The notes below the pieces were generated by a model. The model worked only from the letters and a program-made list of their open reading frames with translations, ran no database searches and was not told the DNA's origin. From NCBI GenBank assembly GCA_037034305.1, contig JBAGJY010000003.1, forward strand, positions 314,827 through 378,826: a stretch of 64,000 nucleotides of DNA, given 5' to 3'. The DNA comes from Streptantibioticus_A sp037034305 (GTDB lineage Bacteria > Actinomycetota > Actinomycetes > Streptomycetales > Streptomycetaceae). Shown here piece after piece: positions 23,002 through 32,212 of the stretch (positions are counted from its first letter, which is position 1; the number at the start of each line of letters is the position of its first letter). The translations under genes were made by a program, and so were the position numbers.

Positions 23002-24153
23002 TCAGCGGGTGCCCACGGCCGCCCGTACCGCGCGCCGCGCCATCCCGCAGTCGTCGTGCAGGCGCCGCAGCAGGAGCCGTTGCTCCTCGCCAGCCTCGGC
23101 CGCGCCCGGGGTGGCCGGGCCGGTGCCGTGCATCGAGCGCTGTACCGCCGTCTCGTAGGTGCGGATCTCCCGGGTCAGCACCAGCATCAGGTTCACCAGG
23201 AACGCGTCCCGCCAGGCCGGGCCCGGCGACTGGGCGAGCTGGCTGATGTGCCGCCGCGTCACCGGATCGTCGCCGAGCACCGACCACAGCACCGCCAGGT
23301 CGTATCCGGGCAGGTACCAGCCCGCGTGCTCCCAGTCCACCAGGACCGGGCCGGTCGGCGAGAGCAGCACGTTGGAGAGCAGGGCGTCGCCGTGGCAGAA
23401 CTGCCAGGGGCCGTGGCCGCCGAAGTCCCGGGCCAGGCCGCGCAGCAGCTTCTGCAGGTCGCCCAGGTCGCGGTCGGTGAGCAGTCCCAGCTCATGGAAG
23501 CGGGAGAGACGGGTTCCGTACTCAAGCGGGCGCTTGAAGGTGTCGGCGGGCGGCTGCCACTGGTTGATCCGGCAGATGGCGCCGAGCGCGGCTCGTATGT
23601 CGGCGCGCGGCGGGGCCTCCACGGGATGCCGCTGGAGCGCGGCGACCCGGCCGGGCATCCGCTCCATCACCAGGGTGCAGCTCTCCGGATCGGCGGCGAC
23701 CAGGCGCGGCACCCGGGCCGGGGGACGGTGCCGGACGAACGTCCGGTATGCCGCTATCTCCTGCCTGAACTGCTTCTCCCATACCGGTGAGTGGTCCAGC
23801 AGGCACTTGGCGACCGCCGGGCTGCGCCCCGCCGTGCCCACCAGTAGCACCGAGCGGCTGGTGCGCCGCATCACCTGCGCCGGGGTGAACTCCGGGCAGA
23901 TCCGCTGGGCGGAGGCGATCGCCGCCCGCAGCGGCGCGCCCTGGGGGCCGGTCACATCGAGCCTCCCGCTGAGCGGATGGGAGGCCGCGGCGGGAAAGCC
24001 GCGTGGCCGCCCGGCGCCACGGCCCGCCGCGGCCGCGTACGAGGGGTCCAGGAACGGCTCGGTGGAGGCGGCCCGGGGGCGCGCCACGAGGCCTGGCCCA
24101 CGCGGGGCGAGCGGCCGGGGTGGGGCGGACACGGAGGACGATGCTGAGTACAT
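23002..24153 (-). CDS. Aminoglycoside phosphotransferase-family kinase
   Basis: The 383-residue product has an APH/choline-kinase fold. The nucleotide-binding lobe includes PAVAKCLL (lysine) and VMERMPG. The catalytic loop reads QFCHGDALLSNVLL (HGD aspartate plus asparagine), and the metal-binding DWE occurs in VLVDWEHAG. The first 75 residues are proline/arginine-rich and look disordered. Members phosphorylate small molecules such as antibiotics, sugars or choline; nothing here identifies the substrate. It stands alone, ending at a strong hairpin. A resistance role should not be assumed from the family name. Confidence 0.78.
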   Translation of the reverse strand: MYSASSSVSAPPRPLAPRGPGLVARPRAASTEPFLDPSYAAAAGRGAGRPRGFPAAASHPLSGRLDVTGPQGAPLRAAIASAQRICPEFTPAQVMRRTSRSVLLVGTAGRSPAVAKCLLDHSPVWEKQFRQEIAAYRTFVRHRPPARVPRLVAADPESCTLVMERMPGRVAALQRHPVEAPPRADIRAALGAICRINQWQPPADTFKRPLEYGTRLSRFHELGLLTDRDLGDLQKLLRGLARDFGGHGPWQFCHGDALLSNVLLSPTGPVLVDWEHAGWYLPGYDLAVLWSVLGDDPVTRRHISQLAQSPGPAWRDAFLVNLMLVLTREIRTYETAVQRSMHGTGPATPGAAEAGEEQRLLLRRLHDDCGMARRAVRAAVGTR

Positions 24154-24625
24154 GGGGTGGTAACAGATCCCTTCGTGTGCCTGGGGAATGCTTCTGGGTC
24201 TTCGGGGGCGGCACTCATCGGTTCGGCGGTGGCCGGTCCGGCGGGTTCCCCAACCGGCCTCCGCACCCTGGGGGAATGCGGCTGCCGGGCGCCGACCCGG
24301 CTTCCGGAGCGGGGCGTCCCGGTCGGGGCGATCGGGACGGCCCCTTCGCGGGGGACCCCGGTCACCGGAACCCGTGTACGTCGACGAGGTACGTCGACAA
24401 ACCGAATCGACAAATCGATCAGGACATCGATCGGTGAGTCGACCGGTTGGTTGGGCACCGGCGCCCGGGCCCCTGCTCCGGATGGGCCGGGGAGGCGCGT
24501 TCCTACATCACACCCATCCGCGGGTGGTGAACCACGTAGCGAACCCTGGCGGACCCTGGCGAATACTGCCGAGGCGTCCCTTCGGCCACTACTGTCAACT
24601 GTGCCGAGGAACCTGGGGGCTTGAC
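24154..24625. other. 472-bp regulatory spacer before the NsdA-type gene
   Basis: No convincing gene is seen here; the open plus frame through it lacks a start with RBS. It holds a 13-bp-spaced direct repeat of GTACGTCGAC (24376-24385 and 24389-24398), several more tcgac/tcgat words up to about 24440, an inverted repeat GTGGT-ga-ACCAC at 24524-24535, and a possible -10 TACTGT at 24590-24595. The length and repeated words suggest a promoter with several regulator sites. Confidence 0.5.
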
Positions 24626-26110
24626 GTGACCAAGGAAGCCAACACCCGGCTCGCGGATCTGTTCGGACTCACCGGCTGGTCCAAGGGCGAGCTCGCGAGG
24701 ATGGTCAACAGGCAGGCGGCCGCGATGGGCCACCCGCAGCTGTCGACCGACACCTCCCGTGTGCGCCGCTGGATCGAGACCGGTGAGACGCCGCGCGATC
24801 CGGTGCCGAAAGTGCTGGCAGCCCTGTTCACCGAGCGCCTCGGCCGTGTCGTGACCATCGAGGATCTCGGGTTCGACCGGCATCGGCGTACGGGAAGGAA
24901 GCAGGCCGTGGAGTGCCTGCCGTGGCCACCGGAGCGAACCGCAGCGGTCCTCACCGAATTCACGGGAATGGACCTTATGCTCAACCGACGCGGTCTGGTG
25001 GGCGCGGGCGCCGCGCTCGCCGCAGGTTCCGCACTCAGCAGCGCCATGTACGAGTGGCTGCACACCGATCCCGCCCTGTCAGCCGATGCCCCCGTCGTCG
25101 ACGACCCGCTGCAGGCCGCCAAGGCCACCACGGCGGGCTATGACCGCTACGAGGCGGCGCCCGTGGGCTCCGACGAGATCGAGGCGCTGGAGCACTCCGT
25201 CGAAGTGTTCCGCGCCTGGGACGCCTCGCGCGGCGGCGGACTCCAGCGCAAGGCGGTCGTCGGGCAGCTCAACGAGGTGGGAGGCATGCTCTCCTACCGC
25301 CATCCGGCCCATCTGCAACGGCGGTTGTGGGGGGTGGCGGCCAACCTGGCGTGCCTCGCCGGGTGGATGTCACACGACGTGGGCCTGGAACCCACCGCCC
25401 AGAAGTACTTCGTGATCGCCGCGCACGCGGCACGCGAGGGCGGCGACCGGCCCAGGGCCGGCGAGGCGATGTCCCGCGCCGCTCGGCAGATGGTCCATCT
25501 GGGCCGTCCGGACGACGCGTTGGACCTGATGAAGCTGGCACAGTCCGGCTCTGGCGAACAGTCCCTGCCACGTACCCGCGCCATGCTCCAGACCATCGAG
25601 GCCTGGGCGCTGGCGGCCAAGGGGCACGGCCAGGCGATGCGGCGCACCCTGGGGCAGGCGGAGGACCTCTTCGTCTCCGACAAGGGCGATGTGCCGCCGC
25701 CCTGCTGGATGCAGAACTTCGACGAGGCCGATCTGCACGGCATGCAGGCACTGGCGTTCCGTACCCTGGCCGAGCACGACTCGTCGGCCGCACTGCCGGC
25801 GCAGCGACACGCCGAGCAGGCGCTGGAGTTGCGCCGGGCGGGGCACGAGCGGTCCCGGATCTTCGACTACATCTCGATGGCCTCGGCGTGCTTCATCGCC
25901 GACGACCCGGAGCAGGCCGACCGTTACGCCCGGCTGGCGCTGCTCAGCATCGGCCAGACCTCGTCCCACCGCACCTGGGACCGGTTGCGTGAGATGTACC
26001 GGCTGACCGGGCGCTACGCCACGTACCCGTCGATCCAGGACCTGCGCGACGAGATCCGCACCGTGCTGCCGAAGAAGCCCGGGACCAAGGACGGCACCGC
26101 CAGCGTCTAG
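24626..26110 (+). CDS. NsdA-type TPR transcriptional regulator
   Basis: The 494-residue protein has an N-terminal HTH-like region (about residues 8-75: RLADLFGLTGWSKGELARMVNRQA to TDTSRVRRWIETGETPRDPVPKVLAALF). A hydrophobic patch RRGLVGAGAALAAGSALSSAM follows near residue 120, and the C-terminal half is a long helical TPR-like array. This layout is typical of the NsdA family, whose founding member represses sporulation and antibiotic production in S. coelicolor. The start is the GTG at 24626 in front of TKEANTRL, with GGGGG upstream. Whether this is NsdA itself or a paralogue cannot be settled by reading; its target genes are unknown. The long repeat-containing upstream region points to complex control. 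Confidence 0.75.
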   Translation: MTKEANTRLADLFGLTGWSKGELARMVNRQAAAMGHPQLSTDTSRVRRWIETGETPRDPVPKVLAALFTERLGRVVTIEDLGFDRHRRTGRKQAVECLPWPPERTAAVLTEFTGMDLMLNRRGLVGAGAALAAGSALSSAMYEWLHTDPALSADAPVVDDPLQAAKATTAGYDRYEAAPVGSDEIEALEHSVEVFRAWDASRGGGLQRKAVVGQLNEVGGMLSYRHPAHLQRRLWGVAANLACLAGWMSHDVGLEPTAQKYFVIAAHAAREGGDRPRAGEAMSRAARQMVHLGRPDDALDLMKLAQSGSGEQSLPRTRAMLQTIEAWALAAKGHGQAMRRTLGQAEDLFVSDKGDVPPPCWMQNFDEADLHGMQALAFRTLAEHDSSAALPAQRHAEQALELRRAGHERSRIFDYISMASACFIADDPEQADRYARLALLSIGQTSSHRTWDRLREMYRLTGRYATYPSIQDLRDEIRTVLPKKPGTKDGTASV

Positions 26111-26208
26111 CCCGTCCTGGCGCGGACGCACGGTGGCGTCGCCGACCCACGCCGACAGGGGCGGAAACGCCGAACCACCGACGCGTCAAGGGATTCGGAA
26201 ACAGCTAT

Positions 26209-26227
26209 GGGGCGCTCGGGGCGCCCC
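26209..26227. terminator. Hairpin between convergent genes
   Basis: GGGGCGC and GCGCCCC (26209-26215 and 26221-26227) pair across a 5-base loop, between the ends of the NsdA-type gene and the convergent phosphatase gene. A modest bidirectional terminator. Confidence 0.5.
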
Positions 26228-26260
26228 GCTCACGAGAGATGTCCAGCCACAGGAAGACGA

Positions 26261-27715
26261 CTACGAGATCCGGGCGACCAGCACGCAGGCGTCATGTTCA
26301 CGCTCCGGGCTGCCCAGCTGTTCGACGACCGCGCGCACACACTCCTGCGCGCTGCGGGCCTCGGCGAACCGCGGTCCCAGGCCGAGCAGTTGGGCCGCCG
26401 CAGTGTCCTCCGGTGTGCCGCGCGGCGCCAGTCCGTCGGTGTGGAGCACCAACAGGTCGCCCGGTAGCAGGCGTTCGGTGCGCTGACCGAACGAGGCGTT
26501 GGGGGTGGCGCCCAACAGCATGCCCTCCGGTGCCGTCAGGCCGCGCCCCGTCCCGTCGCGGAACAGCAGCGGGGCGGGGTGTCCGGCCTGCGCCCAGGTG
26601 AGGGTGCGCCGCTGGGCGTCGTAGCGGCAGCACAGCGCGCTGCCCAGGGCGGGCTGCGCCGAGCGGTCCACCACCTCGTTGAGCCGGGTCAGCAGTTCGC
26701 CGGGCTCCAGGCCGACGAGGGCAAGGCCGCGGACCGCGCCGAGCAGCATCGCCATGCCCGAAGTCGCCGCGACGCCATGGCCGATGAGGTCGCCGACCGT
26801 CAACAAGGTTGCACCGTCGGCCAGTTCCATCGCGTCGTACCAGTCCCCGCCGATCAGCGCACTGCTGCCGGACGGCAGGTAGTGCGCGGCCAGGTCCAGG
26901 GCGTGGGCGTCGCCGTCGGACGGGAACCGCAGGGAGCCGCGCCACGGCGGAAGTACGGTCTCCTGCAGTTCGACCGTCAGCCGGTGCTCGGTCCGCGCCA
27001 CCTCGCGCTGGCGTTGCAGCGAGTCACGGGTCTCGCGCAACGCCCGCTGGCTGCGGCGCAGTTCGCTGACGTCCCGTAGCACCGCCCACATCGAGGCGGT
27101 GGAGCCGTCGGCGTCGAGCACCGGCTCGCCCACCATGTGCACCGTGCGCACCGAGCCGTCCGGGCGGACGATGCGGAACTCGCCGTTGATCGGTTTGCCG
27201 TCCACCAGGCAGCCGGTGACCATCGCGGTGAGGGTCTGCTGGTCCTCGGCGAACAGCCAGGACGGGAGTTCGTCCAGGGTGAGCGGACCGTCCGCCTTCG
27301 TCCGGCCGAAGATCGCGTACAGCTCGTCGGACCAGGTCACCTGGTCGGTCAGCAGGTCCCATTCGGCGCTGCCCGCCCGGCCGAGGGCGCGCACCTGCCG
27401 GGCGGCGGGCGGGGGCTGGGTACCGGGATCGGGCGGCGCGGCCGTCGCGTATGCGGCCCCGGCCGCGCCGCCACCATCCTCCCGCAGCCCTTCCTTGAGC
27501 TGGCCCAGGTGTTCGCCGAGATCGTCAAGATGGTGCACGGCGAGGTCGCACAGCGCGCGCTGCCAGCGGCTGTGCGCGTCGTCGTCAAGTCCTGGCTCGC
27601 GGCGCACGGCGTCCACCTGACCACGCAATCGGCGCGCCTGCGTGATGAGCGCGTCGAGCGTGCCGGGATCCGGCAGGGGTGCTGCGGCGTGGTCCGCATG
27701 CAGATGGGACGGCAT
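26261..27715 (-). CDS. PAS domain protein phosphatase (PP2C/SpoIIE type)
   Basis: The 484-residue cytosolic protein starts with a helical region (about residues 1-105). A PAS domain comes next (about 110-220: AEWDLLTDQVTWSDELYAIFG to MWAVLRDVSELRRS), then a short coiled segment and a SpoIIE-type PP2C domain (about 255-484). Metal-binding aspartates are visible in IGGDWYDAMEL, VGDLIGHG and LHTDGLAP. Such proteins dephosphorylate anti-anti-sigma factors in partner-switching pathways, with the PAS domain sensing a signal. No anti-sigma or STAS gene is adjacent, so its partner is elsewhere. Confidence 0.87.
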   Translation of the reverse strand: MPSHLHADHAAAPLPDPGTLDALITQARRLRGQVDAVRREPGLDDDAHSRWQRALCDLAVHHLDDLGEHLGQLKEGLREDGGGAAGAAYATAAPPDPGTQPPPAARQVRALGRAGSAEWDLLTDQVTWSDELYAIFGRTKADGPLTLDELPSWLFAEDQQTLTAMVTGCLVDGKPINGEFRIVRPDGSVRTVHMVGEPVLDADGSTASMWAVLRDVSELRRSQRALRETRDSLQRQREVARTEHRLTVELQETVLPPWRGSLRFPSDGDAHALDLAAHYLPSGSSALIGGDWYDAMELADGATLLTVGDLIGHGVAATSGMAMLLGAVRGLALVGLEPGELLTRLNEVVDRSAQPALGSALCCRYDAQRRTLTWAQAGHPAPLLFRDGTGRGLTAPEGMLLGATPNASFGQRTERLLPGDLLVLHTDGLAPRGTPEDTAAAQLLGLGPRFAEARSAQECVRAVVEQLGSPEREHDACVLVARIS

Positions 27716-28079
27716 GACTGTCTCCGAACGTACTCAGATCCAGACGTCAGCTGCGGGCGCGAGGCGGCATGAGTGCTTCTGGTCGGCCCTAAGGGTCAGT
27801 GACGACTGTTGCACAGCGAGCGATCGTCCGTAAGGGTTTCCGCGATACCCGATCCGGTGGTGCTCCTGGCATATCCCAGAGGCGACCCTGTCGTTCCTGG
27901 TCAGCGCGGTGCACCGGGAGCGCTCGTGACCGCGCACTCCGGGTAAGCTGCGGCGCTCGTAGCCGTGCGCAATCCGCACCGCGTTCCAGGCATGACGTCT
28001 GCGTCCAGCGGTAAGGATGCCGGGCACCAACAGGGAAATCCCGTTGCCACCGTAACCCTCCGTACCGGATGCTGACCTC
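27716..28079. other. Divergent spacer, no gene seen
   Basis: These 364 bp separate the phosphatase and the HEAT-like gene, which point away from each other, so both promoters should be here. I see no tRNA, repeat or small gene with an RBS; a stretch around 27940-27960 (gggtaagctgcgg) could include a -10 element. Confidence 0.45.
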
Positions 28080-29513
28080 ATGTTCGACCCCGACATAGCG
28101 CCCAGCGGCACCCTTCTCGGCCTCCTTCAGCGGGGGCGCGGGGACGGGACGCTGCATGCCCTCGCGGAGCAGCGCGGCGAGGCCCTCGCCGCGCTGGAGC
28201 AGTGTGTGCTGAGCGACCCCCGCCGCGACTGGCAGGTGGAGTCGCGCTCGCTGTACTACGCGCGGCTCTACTCGGAGCTGGAGGGCGGGCTCGAAGGGAT
28301 CGAGCAGCACCTGTTCGACCCGGACGACCTCCTCGACACCGAGGAGCAGCGCACCGGACTGGCCCTGTCGGTCCTCGGCCACCTCGCCGGATACGGCCGC
28401 CGGGACGCGCTGCGGCTGCTGCGCGAGTACGCGGCCCGCGGCGCCAACTGGAACTGGGCGCTGGACGAACTGGCGCTGCGGGACGACGACGCGGGTCTGA
28501 TCGCCCTGGCGCCCGCGGTCCTCGGCCGCTTCCCGCGCGGCGCGGAGGGCGACGCGGCGCTCGCCCGCGCGCTGCGCGAGGCGTACGAGCCCCGGCCCTG
28601 GCGGCTGTGGTCGCAGGACCCGGTACACGGTGCGCGGGTGCGCGCGGCCCAGGAGCAGGGGTCGTTCGACCGCTGGCAACGGCAGCTGCGCCCGGCCGGT
28701 CCGGCGCCCGGCTGGAGCGTGCGGGACGTGCTGGAGTGGGCCGAGCAGGGGCTCGAGGGCCACCCGGTGCAGCACCGGGACGCGCCCGCCGCCCGCTGCC
28801 TGGCCGCTGTCGCCGGGCCGCAGGACCGCGCCGAGCTGCTGCGGGCCGCGCGGATGGGGCCGCAGGCGGCCCGCGCCGCCGCGCTGCGGCATCTCGCCGA
28901 CCGGCAGGATCCGGACGTACTCGGGCTGATAGAAGTGGCCGCCGCCGACCCCTCGCCGGTCGTCTCGCGCGCCGCGCTGGAGTCCTTCGCCCGCATGCGC
29001 AGCGTCGCCGGTGTCGAGCGGGCCCGCCGCTGGGCCGCCCGCGAGGACGAACTGGGCGCCGCCGCAGCCCAGATGCTCGCCATGCTCGGCGGCGCCGAGG
29101 ACGCCGCCCGGGTGCTCGCCGCACTTCGCCGCACGGTGCGGGTCTCCGGCGCCGACGCCGAGGGGCTCGCGGTCCTGATCGAGGGCGCCGGGCGGCTGTC
29201 CATCGGCTGTGCGGCGCCCGTGGTGCGGCACGTCTACCGGGAGACCGCGTCCTCGCACCTGCGCGGCTGCGCGGCCCGGACGCTGGCGGTCATCGATCCG
29301 TCGTTCGCGGACGGGTTCGCCATCGAGTGCCTGTGGGACTGCGAGGAGTCCACCCGTGAACTGGCGGCGCGGCACGCGGCGACGGGGGACGTACGGGTGC
29401 TCGCCCAACTGCGCAGGCTGGCGGCGGACCCGGCGGAGGAGGCCGACGTGCAGTCGGCGGTGCGCGGCAGGCTGAGCACCGCGGCGACCACGGCACGCCA
29501 GCGCTCCGCCTGA
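28080..29513 (+). CDS. HEAT-repeat-like hypothetical protein
   Basis: This 477-residue, almost entirely alpha-helical protein is rich in alanine, leucine and arginine. From about residue 230 onward, helix pairs such as RAAALRHLADRQDPDVLGLIEVAAADPSPVVSRAALESFAR look like HEAT/PBS-lyase repeats. The N-terminal part contains tryptophan-rich segments (NWNWALDEL, RPWRLWSQDP). No enzymatic motif, signal peptide or membrane segment is seen. HEAT arrays usually serve as protein-binding scaffolds. No RBS precedes the ATG. It is monocistronic, and its role is unknown. Confidence 0.7.
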   Translation: MFDPDIAPSGTLLGLLQRGRGDGTLHALAEQRGEALAALEQCVLSDPRRDWQVESRSLYYARLYSELEGGLEGIEQHLFDPDDLLDTEEQRTGLALSVLGHLAGYGRRDALRLLREYAARGANWNWALDELALRDDDAGLIALAPAVLGRFPRGAEGDAALARALREAYEPRPWRLWSQDPVHGARVRAAQEQGSFDRWQRQLRPAGPAPGWSVRDVLEWAEQGLEGHPVQHRDAPAARCLAAVAGPQDRAELLRAARMGPQAARAAALRHLADRQDPDVLGLIEVAAADPSPVVSRAALESFARMRSVAGVERARRWAAREDELGAAAAQMLAMLGGAEDAARVLAALRRTVRVSGADAEGLAVLIEGAGRLSIGCAAPVVRHVYRETASSHLRGCAARTLAVIDPSFADGFAIECLWDCEESTRELAARHAATGDVRVLAQLRRLAADPAEEADVQSAVRGRLSTAATTARQRSA

Positions 29514-29891
29514 GCGCTCCGCTGGGCGCTCCGCTGGGCGTGCGGGAGTCGATCGTGTGCGGCGCCGTTGGGGCTGGTCGCGCAGTTCCCCGCGGCCCTG
29601 TCGGGGCGCAGTTCCCCGCGCCCCTGTCGGGGCGCACTTCGCTCGGCCTGCCTTAGGCGGTTCTGGGGGATTTGGCCGATTTTGGCAGGGTTTGGTGAGG
29701 TCTGAATCCGCCGCGGCCGTCGCGGCGGGGCGGGTCGGGGGCAACCACCCCAAGCCCACGACCAGTTGGGGAGCGGGCCCCGCAGTCCCCGGGGCGCGGT
29801 CCGGCCGGGATGGCCAGAAGCTCACGGAACGTTCTCCGTGGGGAAAGATCGACGTGGCCGCCGCATCTTCGCGGGCGCCGACAACCGCAGT
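29514..29891. other. Spacer before the glycosyltransferase operon
   Basis: This region contains the 26-bp tandem repeat and, from about 29640, an AT-richer stretch (gcggttctgggggatttggccgattttggcagggtttggtgagg) with G/T runs that could hold the operon promoter. No gene is supported in it, although frames stay open. Confidence 0.5.
29581..29632. repeat. Two tandem copies of a 26-bp unit
   Basis: Copies at 29581-29606 and 29607-29632 start with CGCAGTTCCCCGCG and end with CTGTCGGGG, differing by about one base. CGCAGTTCCCCGCGCCCC is a word seen between genes across Streptomyces genomes, so this is likely a REP-like intergenic element. Just upstream, GCTGGGCGCTCC-like words are also doubled. 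The element lies in the 378-bp spacer before the glycosyltransferase operon. Confidence 0.7.
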
Positions 29892-31034
29892 ATGCGAGTC
29901 GCCCTCGTCACCGAATCCTTTCCGCCCGATGTCAACGGCGTCGCACACTGCGCCCTACGGACCGCCGAGCACCTCGTCGCCCGCGGTCATGCCCCACTCG
30001 TCATCGCCCCCACCGCGCCCGCCCGCGACCGGGCGGCCGAGGCGGACGCCGCCGCGCCCTGCCCGGTGGTCCGCGTGCCGTCCCTGCCGCTGCCCGGCTA
30101 CCGCCAGGTGCGGGTCGCCCTGCCCGGCCGCCGGGTGGCGGCCGCGATCGCCGCGCACCGCGCCCAACTCGTCCACCTGGCCAGCCCGTTCGTCATCGGG
30201 GCGCACGGGGTGGCCGGAGCCGCCCGGCTGGGGGTGCCCAGTGTCGCCGTCTACCAGACCGATCTCGGCGGTTACGCCCGCGCCTACCTCGGCATCGGCG
30301 AGACCGCGGCCTGGCACCGGCTGCGCAGCCTGCACACCGCCGCCGACCGCACCCTGGCACCGTCCACCGCGTCCGTCGCCGACCTGGAGCGGCACGGCAT
30401 CCCCCGGGTCCACCTGTGGCCGCGCGGGGTGGACGCGGCCCGCTTCCACCCCGCGCGCCGCGACCCGGCGCTGCGCCGCGAGCTGGCGCCGGGCGGCGAG
30501 GTGCTGGTCGGCTACGTCGGGCGGCTGGCGCCGGAGAAGCGGGTCGAACTGCTCGCCGGGGTGGCCGAACTGCCGGGCGTGCGGCTGGTCGTCGTGGGTG
30601 ACGGGCCGAGCGCGGCCAACCTGCGCTCCGCCTTGCCGTCGGCGCTCTTCCTCGGCCGCCGTACCGGGGAGGAACTCGCCCGGATCTACGCCTCGTTGGA
30701 CGTCTTCGCGCACACCGGCCCGATGGAGACGTTCTGCCAGACCGTCCAGGAGGCGATGGCCAGCGGGATCCCCGTGGTCGCACCGGCGGCGGGTGGTCCG
30801 CTGGACCTGGTCCGCCCGGGCCGCACCGGACTGCTGGTACCGCCCGGCGACCCGGAGGCGCTACGCGACGCGGTACGCCGACTCGCGGCCACCGCGCGGC
30901 TGCGCGCCGCGTACGGCCTGGCCGGGCGGGAGGCGGTGGCCGGGCGCTCCTGGGCGGCCGTCGGCGATCTGCTGATCGGCCACTACGAGCAGGTGCTCGC
31001 CGAACGGCTCGCCGCCTCGGCGGTGGCGGCATGA
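29892..31034 (+). CDS. Glycosyltransferase family 4, MgtA-like mannosyltransferase
   Basis: The 380-residue GT-B enzyme starts MRVALVTESFPPDVNGVAH. It contains LAPSTASVADLERHGIPRVHLWPRGVD, the hinge region VGYVGRLAPEKRVELLAG and the donor-binding motif MASGIPVVAPAAGGPLDLV. These match the mycobacterial MgtA class (GDP-mannose-dependent alpha-mannosyltransferase acting on glycolipid heads), so a glycolipid or cell-envelope mannosyl transfer is likely. The start at ATG 29892 is where this family begins; the open frame before it lacks an RBS. It is coupled to a second glycosyltransferase gene by an ATGA overlap. Confidence 0.82.
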   Translation: MRVALVTESFPPDVNGVAHCALRTAEHLVARGHAPLVIAPTAPARDRAAEADAAAPCPVVRVPSLPLPGYRQVRVALPGRRVAAAIAAHRAQLVHLASPFVIGAHGVAGAARLGVPSVAVYQTDLGGYARAYLGIGETAAWHRLRSLHTAADRTLAPSTASVADLERHGIPRVHLWPRGVDAARFHPARRDPALRRELAPGGEVLVGYVGRLAPEKRVELLAGVAELPGVRLVVVGDGPSAANLRSALPSALFLGRRTGEELARIYASLDVFAHTGPMETFCQTVQEAMASGIPVVAPAAGGPLDLVRPGRTGLLVPPGDPEALRDAVRRLAATARLRAAYGLAGREAVAGRSWAAVGDLLIGHYEQVLAERLAASAVAA

Positions 31035-32212
31035 CCGGGGACGCGCGGCACGGGCTGCGCATCGTGCGGCTGGCCAACTTCGTCACCCCGGTCTCCGGCG
31101 GTCTGCGCACCGCGCTGCGGCACCTGGGCGCCGGGTACCTGGCGGCCGGGCACGAGCCGGTGCTGATCGTGCCGGGGCCCGGCCACCGCGACGAGATGAC
31201 CGAGCAGGGCCGGGTGATCACGCTGCCGGGGCCGGTGGTGCCGGGCTCCGGCGGCTACCGGGTGCTGGTCGACCGCCGGGCGGTGGCACGGCGATTGGCC
31301 GCGTTGCGCCCGGACCGGCTTGAGGTCTCCGACCGTACGACGTTGCGCTGGACCGGGGCCTGGGCCAGGCGGCGCCGGGTGCCCGCGGTGATGGTCTCGC
31401 ACGAGAGCGCCGACGGGGTGCTGCGCATGTGGGGCCTGCCGGAGCCGCTCGCGCGCGCCACTGCCGACCGGCTCAACTCCCGTACCGCGCACGCGTTCTC
31501 CCGGGTGGTGTGCACCACGGCGTGGGCGGCGGCCGAGTTCCAGCGGATCGGTGCCCGCAACGTGGTGCACGCGCCGCTCGGTGTGGACCTGGCCGCCTGC
31601 CACCCGGCCGCGGGCGGCGAGCGGACCCGCTGCCACTACGCCTGGCCGGACCAGGTGCTGCTGGCGATGTGCGTGCGGCTGTCGGTGGAGAAGCGGCCCG
31701 GCCGGGCGCTGGACGCGCTCGCCGCGCTGCGGGCCCGCGGCACACACGCCGTGCTGACGATCGCCGGGGACGGCCCGCTGCGCGGCCAGTTGGAGGAGCG
31801 GGCCCGCCGGGAGGAGCTACCGGTGCGGTTCCTGGGGCACGTGGCGCGCAAGGAGGTGCTGTACGGGCTGATGGCCAGCGCGGACGTGGTGCTGGCGCCC
31901 GGTCCGGTGGAGACCTTCGGGCTGGCCGCCCTGGAGGCGCTGGCCTGCGGCACACCGGTGGTGGTCAGCCGGTCCTCCGCGCTGCCCTCGGTGGTCGGGG
32001 AGGCGGGCCGGGCGGCGCGGGACGACGGCGCGGCCTTCGCGGACGCGGTGGACGAACTGCTGGCGGTGCCTGAGCCGCGGCGCAGGGCGGCGGCCAGGGC
32101 CCGTGCCGAGCGCTTCGGCTGGCCCGCCGCGGTCGCGGCGTTCCTGACCGCGCACGACGCCGCGCACGAGGCGCCGCGGGACGCCGTGGCCGCGCGGGGG
32201 GACGTGCGATGA
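31031..32212 (+). CDS. Glycosyltransferase family 4 protein
   Basis: The 393-residue GT-B fold enzyme has an N-terminal acceptor domain starting VRLANFVTPVSGGLRTALRHLG and a C-terminal donor domain. The donor domain includes RLSVEKRPGRALDALAAL, HVARKEVLYGLMASADVVLAPGPVETFGLAALEALACGTPVV (nucleotide-sugar EX7E-type region) and a trailing helix. The substrate is unknown. ATGA overlaps on both sides place it between the MgtA-like enzyme and an SGNH hydrolase. The three probably build and modify one envelope glycoconjugate; this is inferred from co-translation. Confidence 0.82.
   Translation: MTGDARHGLRIVRLANFVTPVSGGLRTALRHLGAGYLAAGHEPVLIVPGPGHRDEMTEQGRVITLPGPVVPGSGGYRVLVDRRAVARRLAALRPDRLEVSDRTTLRWTGAWARRRRVPAVMVSHESADGVLRMWGLPEPLARATADRLNSRTAHAFSRVVCTTAWAAAEFQRIGARNVVHAPLGVDLAACHPAAGGERTRCHYAWPDQVLLAMCVRLSVEKRPGRALDALAALRARGTHAVLTIAGDGPLRGQLEERARREELPVRFLGHVARKEVLYGLMASADVVLAPGPVETFGLAALEALACGTPVVVSRSSALPSVVGEAGRAARDDGAAFADAVDELLAVPEPRRRAAARARAERFGWPAAVAAFLTAHDAAHEAPRDAVAARGDVR

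Noticed and set aside
23002..24153. Antibiotic-resistance gene (aminoglycoside phosphotransferase)
   Set aside because: Only the kinase fold is visible. The family covers many non-resistance kinases and there is no resistance context.
24376..24398. CRISPR-like or integration-site repeat
   Set aside because: Only two copies of a 10-bp word are present, with a 3-bp gap. There are no spacers, no cas genes and no integrase anywhere in the window.
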